DNA of 64,000 nt, taken from NCBI RefSeq assembly GCF_900110205.1, contig NZ_FOCV01000024.1, forward strand, positions 1 through 64,000. The letters run 5' to 3'. Source of the stretch: Rhizobium tibeticum (GTDB taxonomy: Bacteria; Pseudomonadota; Alphaproteobacteria; Rhizobiales; Rhizobiaceae). Position numbers and translations under genes: made by a program. Below, in pieces: positions 53,375 through 61,953 of this stretch. The notes below the pieces were generated by a model. That model was not told the DNA's origin. It worked only from the letters and a program-made list of their open reading frames with translations, and did not search any database. Each line of letters starts with the position of its first letter. Position 1 is the stretch's first letter.

Positions 53375-54298
53375 ATGTCCCAACCATCCATCTCCCGCCT
53401 GCCGGGCGATACTCCGTATGCGGTCAACCCGGTGGACCCCCGCATTACGGCCACTCTCAACAAGATATCATGGGGTGCGGTGTTTGCCGGCGTTGTTATC
53501 GCCCTCGCCGCACAGTTCCTGCTCAATCTTCTCGGCGTCGGAATTGGCGCTGCGGTCCTCGATCCCGCCACATCGGACAATCCTGCAGCCGCTAGTTTCT
53601 CCATCATCGGCGGCCTCTGGTTCGTCGTTTCCGGCATCGTCGCCTCGTTTATCGGCGCATATGCTGCAAGCCGGCTGTCGGGCCGTCCCAGCAGGTCCAC
53701 AGGCGGTTTCCACGGCATCACTTCCTGGGCCGTCACCACGCTGGTCATTCTCTACCTCCTGACGACCTCGGTTGGCGCACTCGTCGGCGGCGCGTTCAGC
53801 GGCCTTTCGAGCGTGGTCGGCGGCGTCGGCAAGACTGCAGCAACCGCAGCGACCACCGCGGCGCCTTCGATTGCCGCGGCAACCGATCCGATGGCCGATA
53901 TCGAACGGCAAATCCGCGGGGCCAGCGGTGGCTCCGACCCGCAAGCCCTGCAAACGGCGGCAGTGACGGCGATGAAAGCCGTAGCAACGGGCGACCAGAG
54001 CAAAGTCGAGGACGCCAAGGCACGGGCCGCCGACGCTCTAGCGAAAGCTCAGAATATCCCTGTCGACCAGGCCCGTGCGAAGGTCGATGAATACGAAGCC
54101 AACTACAGGGCATCCATCGATCAGGCAAAGCAACAGGCTTTGGAGGCGGCACAGACCACGACGGACGTCGTTTCCAGCGGCGCTCTGCTCGGATTCCTCG
54201 CACTCGTTCTCGGCCTGATTGCAGCATGGTTCGGCGGTGTAGCTGGCACGAAGCCAGGCCCAATCCTTGAAGAATATACACGCGACCGAAACCCATAA
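53375..54298 (+). CDS. Membrane protein with a coiled alanine-rich middle domain
   Basis: 307 residues from ATG 53375, preceded by TGGAGG; an upstream in-frame ATG lies inside the candidate promoter and is rejected. Three N-terminal membrane helices (WGAVFAGVVIALAAQFLLNL, SIIGGLWFVVSGIVASFIG, AVTTLVILYLLTTSVGALVG), then about 110 residues rich in Ala/Gln/Lys (TAVTAMKAVATGDQSKVEDA and so on) likely forming a coiled helix outside the membrane, and a final helix LLGFLALVLGLIAAWFGG. No known enzyme motif. It is followed after 22 bases by a DUF892 gene and shares its stress-type promoter, so a role in envelope stress is plausible but inferred. Confidence 0.78.
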   Translation: MSQPSISRLPGDTPYAVNPVDPRITATLNKISWGAVFAGVVIALAAQFLLNLLGVGIGAAVLDPATSDNPAAASFSIIGGLWFVVSGIVASFIGAYAASRLSGRPSRSTGGFHGITSWAVTTLVILYLLTTSVGALVGGAFSGLSSVVGGVGKTAATAATTAAPSIAAATDPMADIERQIRGASGGSDPQALQTAAVTAMKAVATGDQSKVEDAKARAADALAKAQNIPVDQARAKVDEYEANYRASIDQAKQQALEAAQTTTDVVSSGALLGFLALVLGLIAAWFGGVAGTKPGPILEEYTRDRNP

Positions 54299-54320
54299 TC
54301 TCAACACGAGGAACACGAAC

Positions 54321-54812
54321 ATGGCAGAACCTAAAAACCTCAGTGATCTCCTTTATGAGACCCTCATGGACATCTACTTCGCAGAAAAGCAGATACTGGC
54401 CGCCCTGCCCAAGATGGCGGAAGCCGCACAATCACCTGATCTCAAGGAGGCATTCGAAACACATCGCGGCCAGACCGAAGATCACGTAACGCGCCTCGAA
54501 CGGGCCTTCGAACTGATGGGCAAGCCTGCGCAGCCGAAGACCTGTAATGCCATCCTCGGCATCATCGAGGAAGGCAAGGAAGTCATGGAGGCGTTCAAGG
54601 GTACGGCAGCCCTCGATCCGGGCCTGCTCGCCGCTGCGCAGGCTGTGGAACATTACGAGATCAGCCGCTACGGAACGATGGTCACCTGGGCCGAGACGCT
54701 CGGTTTAGATGACGTAGCTGACCTCCTCGCGGAGACTCTTGACGAAGAGGAAACGACAGACGAACGGCTTACCGCGATCGCCAAAGCGACCGTCAACGCG
54801 CGGGCCGCCTGA
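54321..54812 (+). CDS. DUF892 (YciF-like) ferritin-like stress protein
   Basis: 163 residues from ATG 54321; GAGGA precedes it. Four-helix ferritin-like fold: LSDLLYETLMDIYFAEKQIL (with the di-iron Glu), KEAFETHRGQTEDHVTRLE with a Glu/His pair, AQAVEHYEISRYGTMVTWAE with another ExxH-like set, and DVADLLAETLDEEETTDE. The Glu and His ligands expected for a di-iron site are therefore present. YciF-like proteins accumulate in osmotic, oxidative or desiccation stress; mechanism unknown. Second gene behind the candidate EcfG promoter. Confidence 0.9.
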   Translation: MAEPKNLSDLLYETLMDIYFAEKQILAALPKMAEAAQSPDLKEAFETHRGQTEDHVTRLERAFELMGKPAQPKTCNAILGIIEEGKEVMEAFKGTAALDPGLLAAAQAVEHYEISRYGTMVTWAETLGLDDVADLLAETLDEEETTDERLTAIAKATVNARAA

Positions 54813-55505
54813 ATCCGGGCAACGTTTCGCGAGCGAGACGTATGAACATGCGAGGTACATCGGGTTGGTCGTCCTAGCGGCCAACCTGCAACTGGCGACC
54901 TAATGCACCCCCTGAGAGGCTCACCTTGTGCGTGCCCGACGGCGCAGGATTATCATCACTTCCGTTGCGGGATAGGCCGAGATCTGTCCCGTCGTATTGT
55001 TGCCTCGATCCGCTCGACCTTTCCTTCCCTTGGCCGGCTTCACGACCCAGACCGTCTCTCCCCGAGCGTATATCGACCGTGGATTGAGCGCTTCACGAGG
55101 TCGCTATCCATCTGGAGACGCTCGGAAAGCTCTCTGTAACGCTGGCTGTCTGACAGCGTCACTAGGTCAGCTTTCCGACGAGTTCTGCATAGTCAGAAAA
55201 GGTGAACTTCCTTCCACGCTGGGTTAAAATTGGCTTCCTAACTCGCCGACAGTCATCTCAAAAGCGGCACACCGCGGTTCCGAGTAGCTCCGGGCCAGAA
55301 ACGGGCAACCGCGTTCACAACTACCACGACAGTGCCACACGCGGAAAGCGTACCTGAAACTGCTCGACGGTCGGCGGGTCGTAGGGAATGGCGCTTCGGC
55401 GCCGGGTGCGCCGTCGTCTGCCTCGTTACTGTCATCGATTATCAAAAGCTAAACGCGGAACTGAGACTTTCAGTTCTACGAGCTCCGGGTCCGAAGCCGA
55501 AGGGC
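54813..55505. other. Intergenic stretch, nothing recognised
   Basis: About 690 bases. A minus-strand frame contains SERLQMDSDLVKRSIHGRYT and another WVVKPAKGRKG, but neither is continuous or recognisable, so at most they are decayed fragments. No promoter or terminator signature seen. Confidence 0.4.
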
Positions 55506-55826
55506 CTAGTGCACGTCACGCGTGGGAGGACGCGCATTTGCGTGGAAGCTCTCCGAGAGCTTCACCAGCAAGATTTCGAATTCAGAGACAAGCGTCGCAA
55601 ACTCGATATCATCGAGAGCGCCGATATCGACGATCGCCATGGCTGTGCTGGCGATGACGCGATCGAGGCCGTCGAGATTAATGCTCGAATTGCCGTCGGC
55701 GGCTTCGTCACGAGCGGCGTCGAGCGCCTCAATGATCTTGGAGACGAGGCGGCGACGATCGTCCGGCGAAAGGCGCGAAAGAGCCCGCCGGGCTTGCCGG
55801 ATTTCGGAAAGCATTTCGGCCGGCAT
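55506..55826 (-). CDS. Small helical protein, 106 residues
   Basis: Start at 55826 (MPAEMLSEIRQARRAL) supported by GGGAGG on the minus strand just before it. The protein is almost wholly helical: RRALSRLSPDDRRRLVSKII, EALDAARDEA, and a C-terminal acidic helix DDIEFATLVSEFEILLVKLS. No family recognised. Isolated between non-coding gaps. Strong third-codon GC supports coding. Confidence 0.55.
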   Translation of the reverse strand: MPAEMLSEIRQARRALSRLSPDDRRRLVSKIIEALDAARDEAADGNSSINLDGLDRVIASTAMAIVDIGALDDIEFATLVSEFEILLVKLSESFHANARPPTRDVH

Positions 55827-56140
55827 CGACCCCTCCCGATCACTGCTGGTTCGACATAACACAACTTTTCGGAAACGCAACCGGGCAGCGATCCCATGGC
55901 AAAGATCGAGCCAGAGGATCGAACCCTAGTGGCGTACTGAAACCGGATCGAATTCTCATGTCAGGGTGGGAAGCTGCGAAAAGTGCTGCGAGTCTGACGG
56001 CAAGCAATGAGACAATCAACGCAGGTGACGCCTGAGCTGATCGCCTGTGCTGCGTTTTCGATGCGCCCGTTCGGAAATCGGCGGGTTCACCGAAAATTTC
56101 GAGGCCACGCAACATACTGCAGCGGCGGCGAAGCTTTAGG

Positions 56141-57091
56141 TCAGGGCATGATCCCGGATCGGCTCGCTGGCTCGTTCTTGGAGTGCGCGCGAGGTTCGCG
56201 CCACATCGTGAATAGTCCTGCACCTACCACGATTGTTGCGCCGAGCAACATGTTCCAACTCAGCGTTTCGCCGAAGAATGCCACCGCGATGACCGCACCG
56301 ACTACGAGCTGCAAGTAGGTCAAGGGCTGAACATCCGATGCCTGAAGCGAGTCGTAGGCGCGGATCAAGGAATAATGGCTAACCGCGCCACATAGTCCCA
56401 GCGCAGCTACGAACGGCCAGTCCGCCTGGGCAATTGGCGTCCAATAGAAGGGACCTATCAGGGAGATCGCGATCGCCCCTCCGACAGCCGTATAGAACAA
56501 GCTGGTAAAGGCCTGATCTTGGCGACTAACAGCCCTGGTAGCGATGCTGTAGGTGGCGAACATAAAAGCACATGTCAGCGGCAGCAGGAGATACGCGCTG
56601 AATTGGCTGCCCGTCGGATTGATGATCAGAAGCACGCCGAGTAGTCCCGCCAGTACCGCTAACCACCTCCTCCAACCGACGTGCTCGCCGAGAAACGGTA
56701 TCGACAGCACCGTGACGATGAGGGGCGACGCCTGGAAGATGGCCTGGGTGATCGCAAGTCCCGTGTGAGCCAGTCCGTAGACGAAAATCGCGATCTCGGC
56801 GACCAGCAAGACGCCGCGCATGATCTGCAGGGCTGGATGCTTCGTCGTCGCCACTCCTCGAAGCCCGCCGGGTCGCCGGGATGAGAGCAGAATTACGAAC
56901 GCCGCGAAAACCCAATAACGGATCATCGTGATGAAAATGGGCGAGTATCGCTCGCCGAGGTATTTGGAGAAACCGTCCTGGACCGCGAAGATGAACACCG
57001 CCAGCAGCGTGAACGCATATCCGCTGACCTTTTTGCTGTCCTTGAAGATCGCCCTGCCCTCCGCTTTTACGTCGCGAGAAGCCCCACGCAT
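56141..57091 (-). CDS. EamA/DMT-family membrane transporter
   Basis: 316 residues with ten membrane helices and two EamA halves. The first begins SGYAFTLLAVFIFAVQDGFS, the second after about residue 150 (LLLPLTCAFMFATYSIATRA). Typical features include HTGLAITQAIFQASPLIVTV at the end of the first half and SYSLIRAYD-like plus TYLQLVVGAVIAVAFFGETL in the second. Members export metabolites or amino acids. No ribosome-binding site is obvious before ATG 57091. No neighbour suggests a substrate. Confidence 0.88.
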   Translation of the reverse strand: MRGASRDVKAEGRAIFKDSKKVSGYAFTLLAVFIFAVQDGFSKYLGERYSPIFITMIRYWVFAAFVILLSSRRPGGLRGVATTKHPALQIMRGVLLVAEIAIFVYGLAHTGLAITQAIFQASPLIVTVLSIPFLGEHVGWRRWLAVLAGLLGVLLIINPTGSQFSAYLLLPLTCAFMFATYSIATRAVSRQDQAFTSLFYTAVGGAIAISLIGPFYWTPIAQADWPFVAALGLCGAVSHYSLIRAYDSLQASDVQPLTYLQLVVGAVIAVAFFGETLSWNMLLGATIVVGAGLFTMWREPRAHSKNEPASRSGIMP

Positions 57092-57492
57092 TGAGGAGGC
57101 CTAGTCGAGGGCACGGACTAGCTCAAGCCCATAAGTGCCCGCTGTGGTACCCTAGGCATATTTCTTCGCGAGCGAACTTGGGTCGTTGAGCGAAACGGAC
57201 AGGCTCGTGGCGTTTCCTTTTGTCAGCGACTTTCCTCCGTTGTCCGTAGTTGGATCGCAGAGCCGGAAAGTTCGGTAATTTGGGTGAATGGGAACAAACG
57301 CGCCAGCGCCCGAGCTATTGGCCGAGAAATTTCTGTGCCCTACGGCGCAACAGCATAGTTTAAGGAATGTTAACGGCCGCACTGGGCTACACCCTCAAAA
57401 ACGACTGCCGCGCTTCCCATCCCCCTATGGTGGAATTGAATTTCTACTCCAAAGCATTGTCTATTAGCTGTTCATCATTCGGGGAAAGAAAG
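57092..57492. other. Intergenic stretch, nothing recognised
   Basis: Divergent promoter region for the EamA gene and the zinc-ribbon gene. A GGAAC at 57287-57291 lacks a TT at the right distance, so it is not a stress promoter. Confidence 0.4.
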
Positions 57493-57738
57493 ATGAGCTG
57501 GGTGATCGGGAAGTGTCCCATCTGTCTGGGAAATTGCGGCGAAGCATTACCAAAGGTGGGTGATCAAAGGGAGATTAGCTGCACAGCGTGCGGACGATAC
57601 CGAATTACCGAAACTGCGGAAAGCCGCCTCGAGAGAGATCCGCTACCAGCGCGGAAGGCAGTTCTTAGGCGGGCGGTCGAACTTGCAACAGCGAGCTCAG
57701 AGGTGCCCTTGATCAGCGTATCTCGCATAGAGACTTAG
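57493..57738 (+). CDS. Small zinc-ribbon protein, 81 residues
   Basis: ATG 57493 behind GGGGAAAGAAAG. Two cysteine pairs, CPIC near the N-terminus (VIGKCPICLGNCGE) and CTAC (ISCTACGRYRITE) about 20 residues later, form a zinc ribbon. The rest is a basic-acidic helix (ERDPLPARKAVLRRAVELAT). Zinc ribbons of this size usually bind nucleic acid or protein partners. No further function can be read. Confidence 0.6.
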   Translation: MSWVIGKCPICLGNCGEALPKVGDQREISCTACGRYRITETAESRLERDPLPARKAVLRRAVELATASSEVPLISVSRIET

Positions 57739-57839
57739 AAATTTGCGGTCTTATGTAGATCCTATGAGGAGGTGGATAGCGGCCGGCACTGTGGCAGGGT
57801 GAGGTTGCTAACCACAAACACCCTACCTTGGAGGCAAGC

Positions 57840-58037
57840 ATGCCCGTTGCAGCTCACCGATCCGAAGGGCCGGCCGCTATCCGGACTGATCTTGGCGCAA
57901 TCTTCGTCTCGTTGGAATTCAGTCAATATAAATGGCTCATCACGTCGCTGTCGCCGGGGGGTGGCGAGAAGATGTCTAAGCACGCGGTGGCGGCCGGCGA
58001 CGTCGCCGGGATGCTGGGGCGTTTTGCTGAATCCTGA
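57840..58037 (+). mobile_element. IS110-family transposase, N-terminal fragment
   Basis: Starts MPVAAHRSEGPAAIRTDLGA behind TTGGAGG. FVSLEFSQYKWLITSLSPGG then GEKMSKHAVAAGDVAGMLGR is the N-terminal RuvC-like (DEDD) region of IS110-group transposases, though the usual catalytic Asp has become Glu in SLE, as in many members. Homology breaks off after RFAES with a stop at 58037, so more than 80% of the transposase is missing. Upstream bases 57780-57839 are probably the left end of the element. Confidence 0.75.
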
Positions 58038-58215
58038 CGACAGTTCTGTGTTGACCCCCCTCATATAAGCGAATGCCACCATGGCTGCAGTCGAGCATCG
58101 CGTCGGGTCAACGATGAATTTACCACCGCACCGCCGCCTGAATGACCGCGGCGCTACGTTCTACCGGCGGATCGACCTTCCGAGCTAGTCTTTGATAAGT
58201 GTCATCGCGAGTTTC

Positions 58216-58243
58216 TACCCGGCCTTCGCGCCGGGTATTTTTT
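58216..58243 (+). terminator. Strong intrinsic terminator without an upstream gene
   Basis: TACCCGGC (58216-58223) / GCCGGGTA (58230-58237) with loop CTTCGC and then TTTTTT (58238-58243): a textbook plus-strand terminator. The nearest plus-strand gene upstream is the broken IS110 fragment, so it may be left over from a deleted gene, or it ends readthrough from the zinc-ribbon gene. Confidence 0.75.
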
Positions 58244-58384
58244 GCCCGGATTTCGGGGTCTTGATGGATTCTGGGAAAAATGATTGGAGGGAAAATCAAC
58301 GTTTGTTGACTGTGCCTGGGCAATGTTTGGCTGGACGTGACAGACGGACATGAATAGGGCACGTGCCCCGGCAAGGCTGTCGCC

Positions 58385-60028
58385 TCATGCCGCGTCGACG
58401 GCATTTTGCCACTTCGGTTTCGGTGTCGCGTTGATGAGCTGTCGCGTATAGTCGTGCTGCGGATTGCGGAAGATCTCCTCCGTCATCGCATGCTCGACAA
58501 TCTCACCGTTCTTCATGACGATGATGCGATCGGCGAAATGGCGCACGATCGGCAGGTCGTGGGTGATGAAGATATAGGCAAGCCCAAGCCGATCGCGCAG
58601 GTCGGCGAGAAGATTGATGACCTGCAGCTGGACCGATACGTCGAGCGCCGAGACAGCCTCATCGCAGACAACGAGCTCCGGCTCGCAGGCAAGAGCGCGC
58701 GCAATAGCGATGCGCTGCCGCTGGCCCCCTGAGAACTGGTGCGGATAACGCGCCGCATGCTCTGGCTTTAGCCCGACGAGCCCCAGCAGTTCGACCACGC
58801 GGTCGCGCCATCGCGCCTTGTCGAGGATATCCTTATGGATCCGCCAGGGTTCCGAAACGATCTCGAACACGGTCATGCGGGGATTCATCGAGCTATAGGG
58901 ATCCTGGAACACCATCTGCACCTTGCGGCGGAAGGAGAGCAACGCATTGCCATCCATCTTCAGAATGTCGCGGCCATGAAACAGCGCCTCCCCATTCGAG
59001 GCATCGTTCAGCCGCAGCAGGACGCGCGCCACCGTCGATTTGCCGGAGCCACTTTCACCGACGATGCCGATCGTCTCGCCGGGCGCGACGTCGAAGCTCA
59101 GATTCTTGACGGCGTGAAGCTGCACGGGCGCCGAGAATATGCCTGACGAGAGCGTGTAGAACTTGTCGAGGCTTTTGACTTCGAGAATGGGTTTGCCGAC
59201 CGGCTTGCCGGCCTGCCGCCGCGGCGCGTCCTGATCGCCATGCGGCAGGGCGTTGATCAACGTCCTGGTATAGCTGTGCTTGGGGTTTTCGAAGACGGCG
59301 CGCGCCTCCCCCTCCTCGACGATGCGGCCAGAATTCATGACGATTACCCGGTCCGCCATGCTGGCGGCGACTTCGAGATCGTGGGTGATCATGATGATCG
59401 CCAGGCCATCTTCGGCCTGCAGTTTCTTCAGGAGGTCGAGGATCTGTGCCTGCACGCTGACGTCGAGCGCCGTCGTCGGCTCGTCGGCGATCAGGATCTC
59501 TGGCCTCAGCGCGATCGCCATGCCGATCATGATGCGCTGGCGCTGCCCCCCGGAAAACTGGTGCGGGTACTGGTCGATCCGCTTTTCCGGTTCGGGAATG
59601 CCGACGCGGCGCAGGATGTCGATCGCCCTTTCGCGCGCCTGCGCGCCCGTCGCGACGCCGTGGGCGCTGAAGACCTCGGCGAGCTGCCAGCCGATCGTGT
59701 AGACGGGGTTGAGGTATGACAGCGGATCTTGGAAGATCATCGCGATCTTCCTTCCATTGAGATCGCGGCGCGCTTCCTCGCTCATCCCTTCAAGATCGCG
59801 ACCGCGATACGTGACGGAACCGGCGCAGATATCGCCCGGCGGAGTATCGATGAGCCCCATGATGGCGCTGGCGCTTACCGACTTGCCGGAGCCCGATTCG
59901 CCGAGAATGACCAGCGTCTCGCCGGCATCGACGTGGAAGCTGACGCCGTTCGTCGCGCGGAAGGCGCCGCCAAACGACAGGAAGTCGACGGTCAGGTCCT
60001 TGACCTCAAGCAGATGCGTGCCGGTCAT
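58385..60028 (-). CDS. Dipeptide/oligopeptide-type ABC transporter, fused double ATPase
   Basis: 547 residues from ATG 60028 (MTGTHLLEVKDLTVDF), which has AGGAGAAA before it and overlaps the permease stop by 4 bases; the upstream open frame is rejected. Two complete ATPase domains in one chain, equivalent to DppD plus DppF. Each has Walker A GESGSGKS, signature FSGGQRQR and Walker B (ILIADEPTTALD; LVVCDEAVSALD). Note DEA instead of DEP in the second. Insertion loops typical of peptide/nickel transporters are present. It powers the importer formed by the two permeases and the family 5 binding protein. Confidence 0.93.
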   Translation of the reverse strand: MTGTHLLEVKDLTVDFLSFGGAFRATNGVSFHVDAGETLVILGESGSGKSVSASAIMGLIDTPPGDICAGSVTYRGRDLEGMSEEARRDLNGRKIAMIFQDPLSYLNPVYTIGWQLAEVFSAHGVATGAQARERAIDILRRVGIPEPEKRIDQYPHQFSGGQRQRIMIGMAIALRPEILIADEPTTALDVSVQAQILDLLKKLQAEDGLAIIMITHDLEVAASMADRVIVMNSGRIVEEGEARAVFENPKHSYTRTLINALPHGDQDAPRRQAGKPVGKPILEVKSLDKFYTLSSGIFSAPVQLHAVKNLSFDVAPGETIGIVGESGSGKSTVARVLLRLNDASNGEALFHGRDILKMDGNALLSFRRKVQMVFQDPYSSMNPRMTVFEIVSEPWRIHKDILDKARWRDRVVELLGLVGLKPEHAARYPHQFSGGQRQRIAIARALACEPELVVCDEAVSALDVSVQLQVINLLADLRDRLGLAYIFITHDLPIVRHFADRIIVMKNGEIVEHAMTEEIFRNPQHDYTRQLINATPKPKWQNAVDAA

Positions 60029-60969
60029 GTGCGTTTCTCCTGAAGTCTCTTCTTCGAGCGGGCGAGCTCGATTCGCCAGCGCTGCTGCGGATCGGCATAT
60101 GTTCGCCACCAGCTCGAAAGGATATTGAGCGAAAGCGTGGTTAACAGGATCGCAAGGCCGGGCCAGAAGGCGATCCACCAAGCGGTCGAGAGATAGCCGC
60201 GCCCGGTTGCGACCATGGCACCCCAGGTGAACTGCGGTGCCTGGATGCCGAGGCCAAGGAAACTTAACGCGGATTCCGCCAAAACCACCGTCGCGAAGTC
60301 GATGGCGCCGATGGTGACGAGCGTCGGTACGACGATCGGCGCGATATGCCGGAAGAGAATGCGGCTGTGGCTGGCACCGAGCGCCATGGCGGCACTGACG
60401 AACATGCGCTCGCGCACCTCCAGCACCTCTGCGCGCGTCGTCCTCAGATAGATCGGTACGCGGGTGATGGCGAGAACGATAACGAGGTTGGTGATCGATG
60501 GCCCGAGGCTGAAGAGCACGATCAACGCAAGCAGCAGCGACGGGAAGCTCATGACGATATCGGCGCCGCGCAGGATGATCGCGCTGGCGATGCCGCGGGA
60601 ATAGCCGGCGACCAGCCCGAGCAGGCCGCCAATGACGATTGAGCAGAGGACCGCGCAGAAGGCGATGCCAAGAGTGTTTTGCGCACCGACGACGAGGCGC
60701 GCGAGCAGGCTACGACCGAGGGTATCGGCGCCGAGCACATAGGCCCAGCCTTGCGAGAAGCTGAAGGGCGCCATATTGCGAGCGCGGAAATTCGGCTTGT
60801 CGATGAGGTCGCCCATCAACCACGGTCCGAGCACGGCGCAGAAGATCACGACGACAAGGAAGATCACCGCGGCAAGCGCCAGGCGGTCGCGTGAAATCAG
60901 ACGAAGGATGTGGAACCGTCCGATATCGTGCCGCTTCTCGACGGTCGTTGTCATGGCCGACATACTCAT
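60025..60969 (-). CDS. Dipeptide/oligopeptide-type ABC permease (DppC-like)
   Basis: 314 residues. N-terminal helix LALAAVIFLVVVIFCAVLGP followed by LGADTLGRSLLARLVVGAQN, the DppC hallmark, then five further helices. The EAA loop is RMFVSAAMALGASHSRI. Overlaps both neighbours by 4 bases, giving a tightly coupled operon. Works as heterodimer with the DppB-like permease. Confidence 0.93.
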   Translation of the reverse strand: MSMSAMTTTVEKRHDIGRFHILRLISRDRLALAAVIFLVVVIFCAVLGPWLMGDLIDKPNFRARNMAPFSFSQGWAYVLGADTLGRSLLARLVVGAQNTLGIAFCAVLCSIVIGGLLGLVAGYSRGIASAIILRGADIVMSFPSLLLALIVLFSLGPSITNLVIVLAITRVPIYLRTTRAEVLEVRERMFVSAAMALGASHSRILFRHIAPIVVPTLVTIGAIDFATVVLAESALSFLGLGIQAPQFTWGAMVATGRGYLSTAWWIAFWPGLAILLTTLSLNILSSWWRTYADPQQRWRIELARSKKRLQEKRT

Positions 60970-61889
60970 CTCGTTTGAAACCTTATGCGAGGATCGAAGC
61001 GGGCGTAGATCAGGTCGATCGCGATATTAAGGACGAAGATCGCCACGGCGGTGACCAGCACCGTCGCCTGAATGAGCGCGAAATCGCGACGCACGATCGC
61101 GTCAATCATCAGCTTGCCGATACCCGGCCAGCCGAAGATGGATTCGACGACGACGGCGCCGTTGACGAGGCTTGCGGCCAAGTCACCCGCAACAGTGATG
61201 ACCGGCAGCAGCGAGTTGCGCAGCGCATGCTTGAAGATGATCTGCGAACGCTTGACGCCCTTGGCCCTTGCCGTTTTGACGTAGGCGGAGCTTAGCGCGC
61301 TGATCATCGTGCCGCGCACCACCTGCACCAGCAGGCCGAAAGGACGGAGCGTCAGCACGAAGATCGGCATGATCCAATGAAGCGGTGTTCCCGTGCCTGA
61401 TGTCGGCAGCCAGCCGAGGCCGACGGCGAAGATAAGGATCGCGACGATTGCGATCCAGAAATCGGGAGCGCTGGCGCCAGCCAGTGAGGCGGTGCTGGCC
61501 AGCGTATCGAAGAGACTGCTCGGTCGCGCCGCCGCCAGCGAGCCGACGACGATCGCAAGACAGAGGGAAAGGCCGATCGCGATAACCGCCAGCTTCAGCG
61601 TCTGGGGAAAGGCTTCGAGCGCCACTTCCACAGCCGGCTGATTGCGGCTCATCGCCTCGCCGAAATCGAGCCTTGTGAGTTCCAGCAGATATCGGCCGAA
61701 TTGGACGATCAGCGGGTCGTTGAAGCCGTGCGTCTCCGAAAAGGCCTGGCGCTGGGCCTCCGAGGAGTCGAGCGGCAGATAGAGATAGGCCGGATCCCCC
61801 GTTAGCCTCGAAAGGAAGAACACGAGGATCAGCAGGCCGATCACTGCAATGAGGCTCTGGGCCGAGCGTCTGAGAATGAAGCCGAACAC
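60966..61889 (-). CDS. Dipeptide/oligopeptide-type ABC permease (DppB-like)
   Basis: 307 residues from GTG 61889 (VFGFILRRSAQSLIAVIGLL), chosen because GAGGAAGG precedes it and DppB-type proteins start at this point; the open frame further upstream runs through the intercistronic hairpin and is rejected. Typical sequences: VFFLSRLTGDPAYLYLPLD, YLLELTRLDFGEAMSRN, EAA loop AYVKTARAKGVKRSQIIFKH and the C-terminal FGWPGIGKLMIDAIVRRDF. Six helices. First permease after the binding-protein gene. Confidence 0.93.
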   Translation of the reverse strand: MFGFILRRSAQSLIAVIGLLILVFFLSRLTGDPAYLYLPLDSSEAQRQAFSETHGFNDPLIVQFGRYLLELTRLDFGEAMSRNQPAVEVALEAFPQTLKLAVIAIGLSLCLAIVVGSLAAARPSSLFDTLASTASLAGASAPDFWIAIVAILIFAVGLGWLPTSGTGTPLHWIMPIFVLTLRPFGLLVQVVRGTMISALSSAYVKTARAKGVKRSQIIFKHALRNSLLPVITVAGDLAASLVNGAVVVESIFGWPGIGKLMIDAIVRRDFALIQATVLVTAVAIFVLNIAIDLIYARFDPRIRFQTR

Positions 61890-61920
61890 CGCGTTTCCTT
61901 CCTCTGGAATGAAATGATAG

Positions 61921-61945
61921 GGGCGCGGCGAAACCCGCCACGCCC
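61921..61945 (-). terminator. Intercistronic stem-loop after the peptide-type binding-protein gene
   Basis: GGGCGCGGCG (61921-61930) pairs with CGCCACGCCC (61936-61945) around AAACC; as minus-strand RNA all ten pairs form, one as G-U. It lies 9 bases past the binding-protein stop and has no T-run, so it more likely protects the upstream mRNA than ends transcription. The sugar importer has the same arrangement. Confidence 0.6.
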
Positions 61946-61953
61946 TGTCGAGG

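Noticed and set aside
57287-57315. EcfG promoter upstream of the zinc-ribbon gene
   Set aside because: GGAAC is present but no TT lies 18-19 bases downstream.
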